DNA of 64,000 bases from Ottelia alismoides (GCA_037367405.1 JAZKJV010010616.1:1203501-1267500), one strand, 5' to 3'. Shown: positions 12,087-23,763, counted from the first letter of the stretch. Numbers and translations: made by a program. Notes: generated from the letters alone by a model not told the origin.

Positions 12087-13541
12087 TTAGGTCGGAGGTT
12101 TTGGATATGATCCATAAACCTAAGAAGACTTGGGAAAATTAGGGATTGTGAAAATTTTATCGCATTTCATTTTCACAGCCATGTTTTGTGAATATTTCCG
12201 TCCATGTTTAAATGTTTAAACACAAAATTTTCACTTGCATAATGTTCCCCATTAATTAATAAAATCGTGGGATTGGAGCTTGCGTGATTTGGAATCCAAC
12301 AACTCAAGATATGATCATTTTAATGGACATATATCCATTGTTTCATGATAGCGAATATTGACATGATTAAAGAGTTAATTACAGTTTTGAAACACCTGAA
12401 AATGCATGCTAATCACTTGAGTTATGTTTCAAATCAAATTAGCAAACTATAGAAACTTACTTTGCTTGATTTGGATTTAAATTAATCGAGATATGATAAT
12501 TTTAGTAAGTAGGGGTCACTATTGGAAATTACATACTTGATCATGAACCTTGTGATTATCAAATTAAAAATAATGGAAATTAATGGTTAATTTCCTGAGA
12601 TAATTATTGATAAATATTTTTGAAATATTTAAAGATGTTGATTATTTCCTTGAATGACATTAGCTATAATCAACATGATTGGATATGATCTAGATCACAA
12701 TTGGTTACATGAACCTTTCCAACAAACAAAGTTGCTTGAATAGGAGTGGAGATTTGTTTAGAAAATCTTCTTATAATATTAATCAAAATTATTTTGATTA
12801 TTATTATATGATATAACTTCGATTGAAAAACTGATCATCATCTCAAGTACACTATGATCAATTTGGATTTATCCTTTCACGAGGTGGATATGGTGTCTAG
12901 TCAGGGAGCGTTGGGGTAGTAGGTTGCACCGTGTGCGGTCTGTCCCACTCATGTCGGTACTGGCCTTGACAACGAGTAGGGACGAGATAATGTAGGAGAT
13001 ATCATAGTGTATTTTTTCTAATTTTTAAGATTCGAATAATACGTACTTTGAGATAATATCATCCTTTCAAGTAACAATCAAGTTTGTTAATTGAATTGGA
13101 TTGATAATTGATTTAATGTGATTAAATTGATTATATCCAATTAAAACACCCTATTATGAATAGAGTTGTTAATTCCTTGGAAGAATTAATAGTAATGAAT
13201 ATGATTCATAATGATTAATTAAATTAGAACATGATATGGAGGATCACATAAGTGACATCCATGGTCTCCCGTCAAGGCAAAGGGTTCCATCACCAGAGAT
13301 TGTATGTCGGAGATGCCTGTCCGAAGTGAAATCTCCTACATACAAGACATTTTGATCGGGCTCCTTGCTTCTCGAAAGAGTAAGGATGTATGTGTAGTGA
13401 CCCCAATATGGAGTCCTCATATTATTTGGACCATATTGGATTGCATATATCGAGTTGTATTCCTATTGATGGTTGGTTCAATTAATGACAAAGCAACATC
13501 ACCTTAGGGATGGTGGGCCTTGGTGTTAAAGTCTGAATTGG
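12087..13541 (+). mobile_element. CopB leader, cut by Ath3 insertion
   Basis: Non-coding leader matching CopC 18037-19470 (for example the shared stretch with 'gtctcccgtcaaggc' at 13263 and 19199). The match stops at ...gtctgaattgg (13541), where Athila LTR sequence starting TGATGAATG begins. ATTGG (13537-13541) is the candidate target duplication. Its partner would lie beyond the right side of the Athila complex and is not seen in the window. Confidence 0.88.
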
Positions 13542-15404
13542 TGATGAATGTGAAAATTGCCTCTTCAAGAATAGATAACTGTTGTAGTATAGGAGACAAA
13601 TTTGGTTCGTCAAAACCACAGTCTTTGAATTCTGTGGAGTATTTTTAACTTGGCAAGTCTACCAAGGTCGAACACAGGGAACAATTATTTTTAGTTGCAT
13701 GGTTTCAAATAATTAATTAATTGCTCGATTAATTTCTACGTTGAAAGAATAAAATACAATGTAGTGCAAATGCGAAATAAACAGAGAGAGTGAAGCTCAG
13801 GATCTGCGATTTATGAATTTTTAATCTAATAAAATATTGATCAGTATACTTGACATGAAATCACAGATCAAATTGCTTGAAATTCGAATGTAGACATGAG
13901 TCCAAATAAATCTATGAAATATCCTGCAATAATCTTCAGATAAAGAAGGTGATATTGAAATTCATCTCTAGCTTGACCCTCGAATTTAATCACATGAATG
14001 TATTGAGAATTAAATTTATTTATTTTCAACTAAATCCCATACAAATATTAGATTCCTAAATTGTATGATAAAAAATAGATCTCTCCATAAAAATATTTAT
14101 GCAGTCTTAATCCTTCTTGCCACCTGCAGAGATTTAATTCCTCTAATTGTCAACAATAAGAGTACATGAATAAATCTTAATTGATACCCTTTGAAAATAT
14201 TAATCTCTTAATTTAATAATCATGACCAAGAGATTTGTTCTACAACCAAAAACTCTACACAAAACATCATTAACTTTTCTAAGAGAATGCTCAGAAGTGT
14301 CCCAAATTAGCATGCATAGAGTAAATTGAATCTTAAACAATAATCATGTGGAAACAACCTCAGATCTATTCACACACTACGCTAAACGATAGAGCATGAA
14401 AATAGCTTCAAAATGACGTATTATATCCTTAAATCAGAGTTCGGATGAAAAAGATATGATGATAGGAAATTGCAAGGACTAAATGTAATTAAATGAGAGT
14501 TTATCCTTCAAAGAGGTCCCTGGAGGGACTTATATGCAATTTCGAAAAGTTGGAGGGCTCTTCTGTAATTTACCCCTAGCGAGGGTATATCTGCAATTAT
14601 TTGAAGTTACAAGGGCCTGAATGCAATTTGTCCAAAGTCGCATGCAATGCAGGTGACAATGACGTCAGCTGGAGGCCTTCTTGGAATTCTGGAGAAGGCG
14701 AGAGCATAGGCGAAATTAGCCCCCCAAACACACGTGCCTTGCACGTGCGTAGGAGGTTTAGTGAATGAGGCTGAGGTTCGGGCATCCAAGCCAGAGGCCC
14801 CGTATTCCGAGCCTGTGTTTCGGTGGAGAGAGACTCGGCTAAGGCTCGGTTTGTTCGAGGCGAAGGTGCAGACTGAGACTAGAGATTGGGGCAACAGGCT
14901 TAGGTGTGGCACATGGCGCACTGGTGACCGTTGGATCAAGGGGTTGGGCTCGATCCAGCAGCCACTGGTGATGCTCAGAGGCGGAGGTCGTGCGGTGCAG
15001 CTGAGGGAGGAGGAGGAGCTCGGGATCGGCCGACACACGACCGAGCGAGTGTGGGCAGTGGCAGGGGCAGTGGCGCGGGCATGAGGCCTTTCGGAGTTTT
15101 TGACGACGGGCACGCGACACTCGAGAGGCAACGGTGGCAGGCGTAGTAGACGAGGCAGCCGAGCGGTCGACGGACCATGATTCTCCGCGGTGGCGAGGCG
15201 GAAGAAGGTGACGATGTACCTATAGTGGGTTAGAAAAAATGGAGGCGGAGGTGGTCAAGCGACTGTGTGGCTAGTGCGTAGAGATGTTGATGAAGGCGGG
15301 AGTCGACAACAGATGGTCGGGCTTAACTCTTTGCAAGAGTCACAATGGGCTTTCGGTGATGCGTGAAGCAGGGGAATGAAAATGGGGGTTTGAGGATCTG
15401 GATT
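13542..15404 (-). mobile_element. Ath3 3' LTR, outer half
   Basis: Athila-type LTR sequence on the minus strand, whose outer end is ...CATTCATCA (plus strand TGATGAATG at 13542). It carries the family's 'gtcgaacacaggga' block (13667-13680; compare 57971 in Ath2), the repeated 'tgcaattt...aggg' phrase (14480-14640) and a GC-rich block (14640-15340). CopC interrupts it at 15404; the inner half resumes at 43148. Joined length is about 3.35 kb. Open frames in the GC-rich block (such as 14607-15131, minus) are composition effects. Confidence 0.8.
15400..15404. repeat. Target-site duplication of CopC (GGATT)
   Basis: GGATT stands immediately before the CopC 5' LTR and again at 43143-43147 immediately after its 3' LTR end. 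Five bases is the usual copia duplication. This proves that the two ends 27.7 kb apart belong to one insertion. Confidence 0.9.
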
Positions 15405-16679
15405 GGTTGGACATGCAAGCCCAGGGCGAGCCATTATGCAATAAATGTTATTGCGAATATCATTCCCTTACCTGAATTGAGGAATAGATAATTTGCATAA
15501 TAGGTCCTTTAGTACAATTAGGGCTATGTACAATGGCCATCTTAATGATAATACAGTTGTTGATTCAATTATTGAATCATAGAGGCTGGTGCTTGGATGA
15601 ATATCTAATGAGTTAGATTGAGGACTCATCAAGCACTGTCAAATGATTGTTAAGAGATGATCTCCAGCCAGAGTAGGAGATGGCAATCCTTTCTCATTTA
15701 GGCTGATATCTGACCGACCTCTTGATGAGGTCCTCTGCATAGGAATAGAGATTCGGAGGTGTCAGATTAGTTAGGTCAAAGAATTGACTTAACGAGATCG
15801 AGATAACCAAAGTCCTATATCGTATGCTGTGACGATACAGGTGCGTATCTTCTGACCGGAGACTGATTTATTACTATATGTCTGAGTATGTACATTTGGC
15901 AGACCAATAGGTTGATGACCTAACCAAGGTCTATACACCGGCACGTTGGTGTGCATATAAGGGCATATGAGTAATACGATCTCTCAAAGGGATCATACAA
16001 GTTCATTTATTGAACCGGAAGGCATGAGCTCACTCATGAGATATTGGGAAGAGTCCAATTCCGTGCGCACGGTCGTCTCGCTTTGGAAGCTTGACTGAAT
16101 TTGTAGGTTTGATATATACTTTTGGAAAGTATATGATCAATACCTAGGTATGATATACGCTTTTGGAAAGTATATGATGGATACCGACTCCCAATGATCA
16201 AATGAGAAACTTACTGATAAAAACCATGAAGTAAAAAGTATAAAGTTGATCTAATACTTCGAGTTTATTATAAGTCTTCCAGTATGCAGGATGTATAGGT
16301 ATTGAGAATACCTGAGGGTGATGTGATAAAAAACGATTGTATAACCATGACGCTTCCATTCCTAGGGAGTGATGAAAAGGGTCTGGATTTTAGTGACTCC
16401 TCTCAGTAGAGAAGTGATCTGATCTTGGTCCAAATGTTGGACATTGATATGAATGTGATTCATAGGCAATGAGAAGATTAGATTTGCGGTTTTCATTTAA
16501 TCAAGCATCTATGGGACGCATGCGATCTGGATTTGAGATATGATCTCAATATCCAAGTCATTATACATGGAACAATGCAATCGCCATGTCCTTATTTCCA
16601 AGTATTCGTGGAAACAGAGCATTATCCTTGAAAGAGTTCAAGATAATTTCATTGTTGATATGTGTATCCGAGCATTGAG

Positions 16680-17060
16680 AAAATGGATAATTAAATGTGA
16701 TTTAATTATCATGACTAATATGAATTCAATTCATATTATAAAGAGAGCTATCTTAGATAATTAAATGTGATTTGATTATCAAAGATAAAAAATGTGAATG
16801 TGATTCATATTATTTGGGCACACGAGAATAGAGATCCAAGATGATTAAATGTAAATTAATTATCATGGATATGAATAATGTGGATAGCAATATCCATAAT
16901 AGTCATATATATTATAAATGTGATTTATAATATATAAGAGAAATCTATTTGTAAATTTACATTTGTTAATTAAATGTTGATGTGATATGGATTCACATTG
17001 TACAATTAATTGAAAATGTAATTCACATTTTATTTTGGGTTGTGAATATGATTCACAATT
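16680..17060 (+). repeat. Array of short-loop hairpins in the CopC U3
   Basis: A row of different inverted repeats mostly separated by 2-3 base loops. Examples: GATAATTAAAT-gtg-ATTTAATTATC (from 16684), AATATGAATT-ca-ATTCATATT (near 16720), AATGTGAAT-gtg-ATTCATATT (near 16795), and 13-base arms ATATATTATAAAT-gtg-ATTTATAATATAT (16907-16935). Equivalent arrays lie at about 3770-4150 (CopA), 10790-11110 (CopB) and 41810-42200 (CopC 3' LTR). Confidence 0.8.
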
Positions 17061-17403
17061 TTTCAATGGCAAGATTGCAATATTCACAAAATAATTATCA
17101 ATTATTTTTGTAGAATAATTTACAATAAGTGTTGTTGTAAATCTTGGAGATTTCCATGGAATAATGTAATCTCATGAGATCTCATGAGATGATATGAGAT
17201 TACCACCAAATCCAATATTATGGAAGGAGGCAATCTTCATTCCATAATATCCATGCTTGATTGATTTAATTTGGGATTGATTTATATTGATTTATCAATA
17301 TAGATTTAATCTAAATTAAGTTAATTGTTGTTAGTTTTTACCAACACAAATCTTAGCCATTAAAAGAAACACAATCAATGAGAGCCATTGGATTTGTGTT
17401 GTC

Positions 17404-17444
17404 CCATGGATTGAGATCCATGGATCCCAAAATGTTATAAAAGG
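17404..17444 (+). promoter_or_regulatory. CopC 5' LTR core promoter: palindrome plus TATA box
   Basis: CCATGGAT-TGAG-ATCCATGG (17404-17423), 12 bp, then TATAAAAGG (17436-17444). A CT-rich tract (17489-17515) lies about 45 bp further on, a typical plant Y-patch position. Transcription would be expected to start between them. Confidence 0.8.
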
Positions 17445-17540
17445 AGAGGCACCACATTGCTCTTCCTTACACAATGCTTTTGAAGCATCTCTCTCTCTCT
17501 CTCTTTCTCTCTACATGTCAGCCCTCTCTCTTCTTGTCTC

Positions 17541-18001
17541 ATGGTCGTCCACCATGGATGCCCTAGAGGAAGTCTCCATCACCATAGCGTCGTCATTATG
17601 CTACCCGACCCTTTGCTCGTGGATCTCCATCTCCTTCAGTGCACCTCGCTCGTGAAGAATACATCGGATCTCGTGTGTCGAGATCAGGAGATCCACCGCT
17701 TGGATCATCAACATGGATTGCGAGAAGCACTCGGTTCATCCCCGCGCTCGCAAGCATATCCTCTGTCGGATCGGACTTGAGACAGGAGGTCTCTCCGTTT
17801 AGAGACTCGATCGCAACCACGCTTCAAGAGGTAATCCTATTACTTGTTTGTGATTTAGACGAAACGATCCGAGAAGTGTTCTTGGATCATGTGGTTTCGT
17901 CGCATGAAATTTTTTTTAATTTCCGCTGCATAGAACAACTAGTCCGACTAGTCGTTCTTGATCATATTCGATATGACGCTCATGCTTCCATATGCGCTTG
18001 A
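17541..18001 (+). other. Conserved open frames in the copia LTR downstream of the promoter
   Basis: Two overlapping frames are open: 17541-17780 (79 codons, MVVHHGCPRGSLHH...) and 17639-18001 (120 codons, containing GSSTWIARSTRFI and SDLRQEVS). The 3' LTR keeps both (42662-42901 and 42760-43053). CopA keeps both in shorter or altered form (minus, 3355-3062 and 3167-2976). CopB keeps the second (11562-11924) and has lost the first. No known domain is recognised. They may be translated from the leader or may only reflect sequence similarity between LTRs. Confidence 0.35.
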
Positions 18002-18023
18002 GGATATAACCATATCCTTCAAG

Positions 18024-18036
18024 TGGTATCAGAGCC
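18024..18036 (+). other. CopC primer-binding site (initiator Met-tRNA)
   Basis: TGGTATCAGAGCC two bases after the LTR end at 18021. Confidence 0.95.
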
Positions 18037-20980
18037 TTAGGTCGAAGGTTTCGGATTCGATCCGCAAACCTAGGACGACTTGGGTTCGATAAGGTCGCGA
18101 AAGTTTTTATCGCATTTGATTTTCGCAGATCTGTTTAGTGAATAAATTCGGTCATGTTTTGAAATGTTTAAACATGAATTAATCTTTGTATTTTGTTTCC
18201 CATTAAATAAGAAAACCATAGGATCTGAGTTTACGTAATTTGGATTTTGTTTGCTCGAGATATGGTCATTTTAATGAACATGTATTCATTGTTGCGGGAA
18301 CTACGAATCTTAACATGATTAATGAGTTAATTACTATTTTTATACGCCTCAAAATGCATGAAATGTCACTTGGATTCTGTCCTAAATCAAGTTAGCAATC
18401 TATAAAAATTACGTTTGTCTAATTTGGATTTAAATTGGTTGAGATATGTTAATTTTAGTGAGTAGAGGTCACTGCTGAAATTACAGTCCTAATCAAGAAC
18501 CATGTGATTGTCAATTAGTGAAATTAATTGTTAATTTCATGAAATAATTATGGAAAATATTTGAGAAATATTGGAAGATGATTATTTCCGTAATTGACTT
18601 GGACTCATCCAATAAATTGATTAGATTTGATCTAGATCATAATTGGAAACACAATCATCAAACTCCTTGCTTGAATAGGATTGGGAATTTGTCTAGCAAA
18701 TTTCCTTATAATCAAAACTGTTTTGATTATTACTATATGGTATAATTTCGGTTGAAGAACCGATGATCATATCAAGTACAAATTGATACATTTGGTATTA
18801 TCCTTTCCTGAGGTGGATATGGTATCTAGTCAGAGAGCATTGGGGTTGCAGGTTGCAACGTATGTGGTCTGTTCCACTCTCGTCGGTACTGGCCATGACA
18901 GCGGGTAGGGACTCGATAATGCCAGAGAAAATCAAGGTGTATTTTCTGATTATAAAAATTCAAATTAATACGTACTTTGAAATATTACCATATATATTCA
19001 AGTAAATCAATCAAGTTTGTTGATTGAATTGGATTAATAATTAATTTAATACGATTAAATTGATTATGTCCAATTGAGACACTCTATTATAAATAGAGTT
19101 GTTATTTCCCTTGGAAGAATTAATTATATGAATATGATTCATGATAATTAATTAAAATTTGAATATGAGGTGGAGGATCACATAAGTGACATCCATGGTC
19201 TCCCGTCAAGGCGAAGAGTTCAGTCGCCAGGGATTGCATGTGGGAGATGCCTGTCCGAAGTGACACCTCCTGTATGTAAGCACATCGGGATCGGGCTCTT
19301 TGCTTCTCGAAAGAGTAAGGCCGTATACGTAGTGACCCCAATATCGGATCCTCATATTATTGGGGAGATATTGGATTGCGTATAGCGAGTACTATTCCTA
19401 TTGACGGTTGGTTCAATTAATGACGGGTCAACATCGCCTTAGGGGTAGTGGGCCCGAGTGTTAAAGACCGAATTGGGAATGCAACTTGGACTTGCAAGGT
19501 GGAATGTGTTCCCGCTTCTTTTTATCTGAGTTGCAGATTCTCATATTATTGGGATGTAACAAAGATAAGGAAGGAGATTCCAGATCTTGCTGAGATATGA
19601 TGGTAAGTATATCTCTTACATTGAAAGTGATTAAGGGAAAGAACTTTCAATGTTGACAAGGCAAGACAACTTTGATATGAAAAATTCCTAAATCAAAGTA
19701 AAATATATATTTATATATTTATGCAAATTTCTTATTTTAGATAATCCTTCATTAAACCCACTCAATGATATACTCAATAATAACCAGTAGAATATCATGG
19801 ATAGGACTCATGATCCATATATTGTACTTGCATTGGACACATAATGTATGTGTTTGCAATGTGCAAGTTTCCGCGTAATATTGATGAATGACAATTAAAT
19901 AGATAATAGAACTACAACCCTATGGTTTGTATGTCTTTATAGTCTTGATCTCATCGGATGTACTTTGGAAGTAACATGCCAATGATAATCGCAATTGTCA
20001 ATATAGTCCTTATAAAATCTAAGAAGATATTCTGGCATACATATGTGCTCTTGACATTTATCATGTATGACATGGTTCACTGCATCATGCAGAATGGTAG
20101 CTCTGTAAGAGATGATGTATTCAAAAAGTTTGAATACCTACCTGAACCAATGTTTCAAGGTTTTAGATGGATGTAGATATGATGAGTGTCATCGTTCTAC
20201 TGTCTATACTCTAGTCATTCATGAGGCTTCATACTATCATATTGTATGAATTTAATGAAGGATGTATAAATGTTGAAATGCTCTTATATTGAATTCTTTT
20301 GAATTTAACATAAGAGATCCTTAGTCTCAAGCAATGGTTGTTTATAGATAAAGGGAGCGCAGTGGAAGCATGGGTTGGACCCAAGTGAGAAGGATAGTCA
20401 AAGAGTTGACCGTACTTCTATGACTTCCATATGACATCCAAAGAGTTGGATGAATGCCAATACTGCAATAAATTGATGTGTTGATAGTTTGACTATCAAG
20501 TCTGTCTTGAATCCTTTGAGAAGGACTCGGATAGAACATCAGAATAATCTACATAAATCATTGATATTGACTTGCTTATTGAATAAGATAAAGTCTAATA
20601 ATTGTATCTCAATCTTCTAATGACACTTGTTGGTTGCATATGTATTAGAAAATTAGAAATTTGATCTTAAAGGTTTAATAATCATCCACATGGATATTGA
20701 TGCAATTGTTGCAACAATCTCTATTGGCTTGAAAGGCTTCATAATTTCAGTGGGAGAGACTTTAGTTTTAGAGAATGTCTCTATGACCTAGATATTAGAA
20801 TACACTTATTCTTTATTTCTAAATGTTGGAAATAAACATGAATTCTGGAATGGACCTATCATAAAGAGTTATGATGGAGATATTTTAGATAGTAATCTAA
20901 AATCTACTGGACTCCACTAAATTAGAAAATTAATGAATGGTTCATTAAGATTTCTAATACTGAAAATTAAAACCTTTATG
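18037..20980 (+). mobile_element. CopC leader with a possible gag trace
   Basis: Almost 3 kb of AT-rich sequence without a long frame, shared with CopA (minus, 2807-1) and CopB. The 72-codon frame at 19958-20176 contains HCIMQNGSSVRDDVFKKFEYL (the last stretch spans 20057-20119), which loosely resembles the helical part of copia gag around its 'xxVxDHVLKM'-like motif. A gag zinc knuckle (CCHC) is not visible. The gag assignment is weak; the leader assignment is firm from its position between primer site and pol. Confidence 0.8.
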
Positions 20981-22710
20981 AGATCAATTGGAGGATAAAG
21001 ATCATTTGACAATGATCTGGCATCAAGTTTTGGACATATGTCTGTTGATGAGATCAATAGACTAATGAGAGATGAAACTTTAGATTGTCTAAAGGTTCAA
21101 ATCTTACATACTTGTGAATATTGTATTCAAAAGTAAAGATGTCCAATACACCCTTCTTTGGTAATGGTGTAAGATGTCAAGGTATTCTGGATCTCATACA
21201 TATTGATGTATGCGGATCATCTATATCATAGTAAACATTATGGATATGTGATATCTATTAATGATTACGTATGATATGCGATTTCTTCTCTTCACCTAAA
21301 GAAACCTTTGAAATGTTCAAAGATTTCATCATTTTGGTTTACAACCAATGTTTGAAGGAAGATAAAATGAATTTGATCTAATCTAGGTAGCATGTACCTG
21401 TTAGGATGAATTCAAAGGATACCTTATGGAGATATGAATATCATTTCTATCTCATTCCTCCTAACACATCTTAACTCAATAGAGTTAAATGGAGATACAA
21501 TTGAATCATGTGTGACATGATCTTATAAATGATGAATTTTAGCATAATTATCCCATAGTTTCCTGGTATATATGTATAGTAGAGACTACAATATATATCC
21601 TTAATAAGGTTCCATGCATGTAAGCTGGAATCTAGCACTTGAGAGTGCTGCTTCATTAGGAAAATAAAGGATGGTATTGGATACCTACTTTATGACCTTG
21701 AGATTCTTAAAATCTCATCCTTGAGAATGTGATTCTTAGAGGTTGAGACTCTTGAGAATCAAGATGAAAATGAAGTATAGGAACTCATTTAATCATGAGA
21801 AGATAATGAGGCTCCTGAAATTGGAAACTAAAAGGAAAATTAAAACACTAATACCTCTTCAAATGAGTTTGAGGATGGATTCCATGTGTCACAGAAATCT
21901 GACAATGATCGAACTTGATGTGATGAAGCTTCCGAAGATCATAGCATGGATAGATGAATGTTAGCAATAAAAGTCTAATGTAGACTTCACGTACAAGTGT
22001 TGTATATGGACCCTCGAGGATCCACCTATATGGGTAAGACCTGTAAAGGTGTAAATGGATCTTCAAAAGAAAGGGAACCTGATGAGAAGGTAGAGACCTT
22101 CAAAGCACGGTTCGTAGCCATGAGCTACACACCAGAAGAAAAAACATTGCTTGCGATGAGACTTGCTCTTCGGTAACCATGCTTAAAACCATCAGAATAT
22201 TGCTAACCTTAGCTACACAAATTGACTATTGCATCTTCAAGATGTAAGTCAATATTGCATTCCTCTATGAATAACTCTCTAAGGATATTCACATGAAGTA
22301 GCCCCAGGGCTTCATGGTTGAGGAAAGCAAGGTGTGCAAGCTAAGGAATCCATCTATGGTCTCAAATAATCTTCTTGAAGTTGGACCATAAGATTTGATG
22401 AATATATAAATGTTATGATTTTAGATAGAATCTTGATGAGCCATGTAAAGCTTAGTGGGAGTGCCTTGTTTTCATCGTGCTAAGTGTAGATGAAATCATA
22501 ATCATTTAAAATGATATAAGGATAATAATAAGTGTTTTATTATCTGGTTATTCCATAACTTGAGATATGATCTCAAGGATACCTCTTGGATCTTAGTTCT
22601 GAAGGTGTTCGGAAGCAAAGAGAAGAGGGTATTAGGACTGTCACAATAGTAGTACACCTTGAACATATTCCATTTTTGGAAAATTCCAAGAAAGGCTTCC
22701 ATCCCTTAAG
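20981..22710 (+). pseudogene. CopC pol remnant (integrase and reverse transcriptase), interrupted by Ath1
   Basis: In order: pre-integrase zinc region FGHMSVDEINRLMRDETLD...CEYC (21026-21130), an IHIDVCGS core start (near 21200), RT blocks KWIFK..., EPDEKVETFKARFVA (22076-22122), and VFIVLSVDEII (about 22469-22500). In the last block the second catalytic Asp of the VDD motif reads Glu (VDE), so this RT would be inactive even without its stops and frameshifts. The RT is cut at 22710 by Ath1 and resumes at 41228. Confidence 0.85.
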
Positions 22711-22715
22711 ATATG
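22711..22715. repeat. Target-site duplication of Ath1 (ATATG)
   Basis: ATATG precedes the 5' LTR and recurs at 41223-41227 after the 3' LTR. The rejoined site (…AAGATATGGTACTGACC…) matches the uninterrupted CopB sequence near 9070 with one difference. Confidence 0.93.
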
Positions 22716-23707
22716 CGATGAATCCACATTTCATCATCTTTATTCTATCATTTTGGCATTAAAAACCCTAGCAAATGCTGTAAATAGCAATAAATCCACC
22801 ATCTTAGCATGCATGCATGTACATCCAAATAGTGTATAAAATAGTGTAAATAAAGACAAAATTATAGAATAAATAAAAGAAAAGAAAAAGAATAAAATAT
22901 TGTAAATATTTTATGATCCAAAACCCCGAGACCTAGGCATCTTGATGAATAGGTCGACCGGGAAGAAAGTAGGGGGAGATAAGGGTCAAATACCTGTTCA
23001 TTTCATTCATTCTTTATTCATTTTGGGATCTATTTTTGGTTCCTCTTTTAATACATCAAACAAAGAAACTTTGTACATAAAAGTTGTAGATAATTTAATA
23101 AAGAAAAATACAAAATTGATTTCACTGAAAAATAATACACAGATAAAAAGTTATGGTCTGAATAAGATTCCAAAACTCCAACTTCCCAGACCCGTATCTC
23201 ACAAATGAAAACTCCAAATGTACCAAACTCACCATTAATTGTATATAGAATAAAATGATCTATTCAATGGTATGGTTTCGCATTTGGCGTATCTCACAAA
23301 AGAAAACTCAAAATAAAAAATACTTGTATGTACAAAACCCAGGTATTATACCTATACCCGTACCTATATAAAGTATACTTATATTTTATTCAATATACAA
23401 AACATATCAGAAAAATAAAAATAAAAATACAACTAAGTGTATAAAAGTATTTTATAATTTTATAAAATACTAAATAAAAATAATAAAATTAAAATACACA
23501 AAATAAAAATAAAATACTAAAATATATAGGTATTATACCTATAAGGGGCATAATAGGTAACTCATAAAAATATATTCCATAAAAATAATTAAAAATCATA
23601 ATAAAATACTACATAAAATAACAAATATTTTTTATTAAATAATCATAATTTAATTCGGTCTTTTTCTATTTTTAAATGAATTAATAAAAGTTTTAATCAG
23701 GGTTTTT

Positions 23708-23763
23708 CCTGGTTGGTCCACGTGGACCAACCAGGCACAAACCCTAGTTGACCATGGTCAACT
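23708..23763. promoter_or_regulatory. Two palindromes in the Ath1 LTR: G-box centred and W-box pair
   Basis: 23708-23735 is a perfect 28-bp palindrome whose centre is CACGTG (G-box core). Ten bases on, AGTTGACCATGGTCAACT (23746-23763) is a perfect 18-bp palindrome made of two facing TTGACC (W-box type) elements. The 3' LTR keeps the first perfectly (38538-38565) and the second with one central change (38576-38593). Binding by bZIP/bHLH and WRKY factors is inference from the core motifs. Confidence 0.6.

Larger units (their letters stand above)
15405..18021 (+). mobile_element. CopC 5' LTR (2.6 kb)
   Basis: It starts GGTTGGACATG (first base T-to-G changed against TGTTGGACATG) and ends ...CATATCCTTCA before the primer site. 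It contains a 22-bp perfect palindrome (17169-17190), the AT-rich hairpin series (16680-17060), a TATA box (17436) and a CT tract (17489-17515). It is closely similar to the partial 3' LTR at 41413-43142. Confidence 0.95.

Noticed and set aside
14607..15131. 174-codon open frame on the minus strand in a GC-rich block
   Set aside because: It lies inside the Ath3 LTR, overlaps open frames on both strands, has no domain and no counterpart in the other Athila LTRs. GC-rich sequence has few stops by composition.
16680..17060. CRISPR-like array
   Set aside because: Repeats are inverted pairs of differing sequence with tiny loops, not direct repeats with unique spacers, and the context is a plant retrotransposon LTR.
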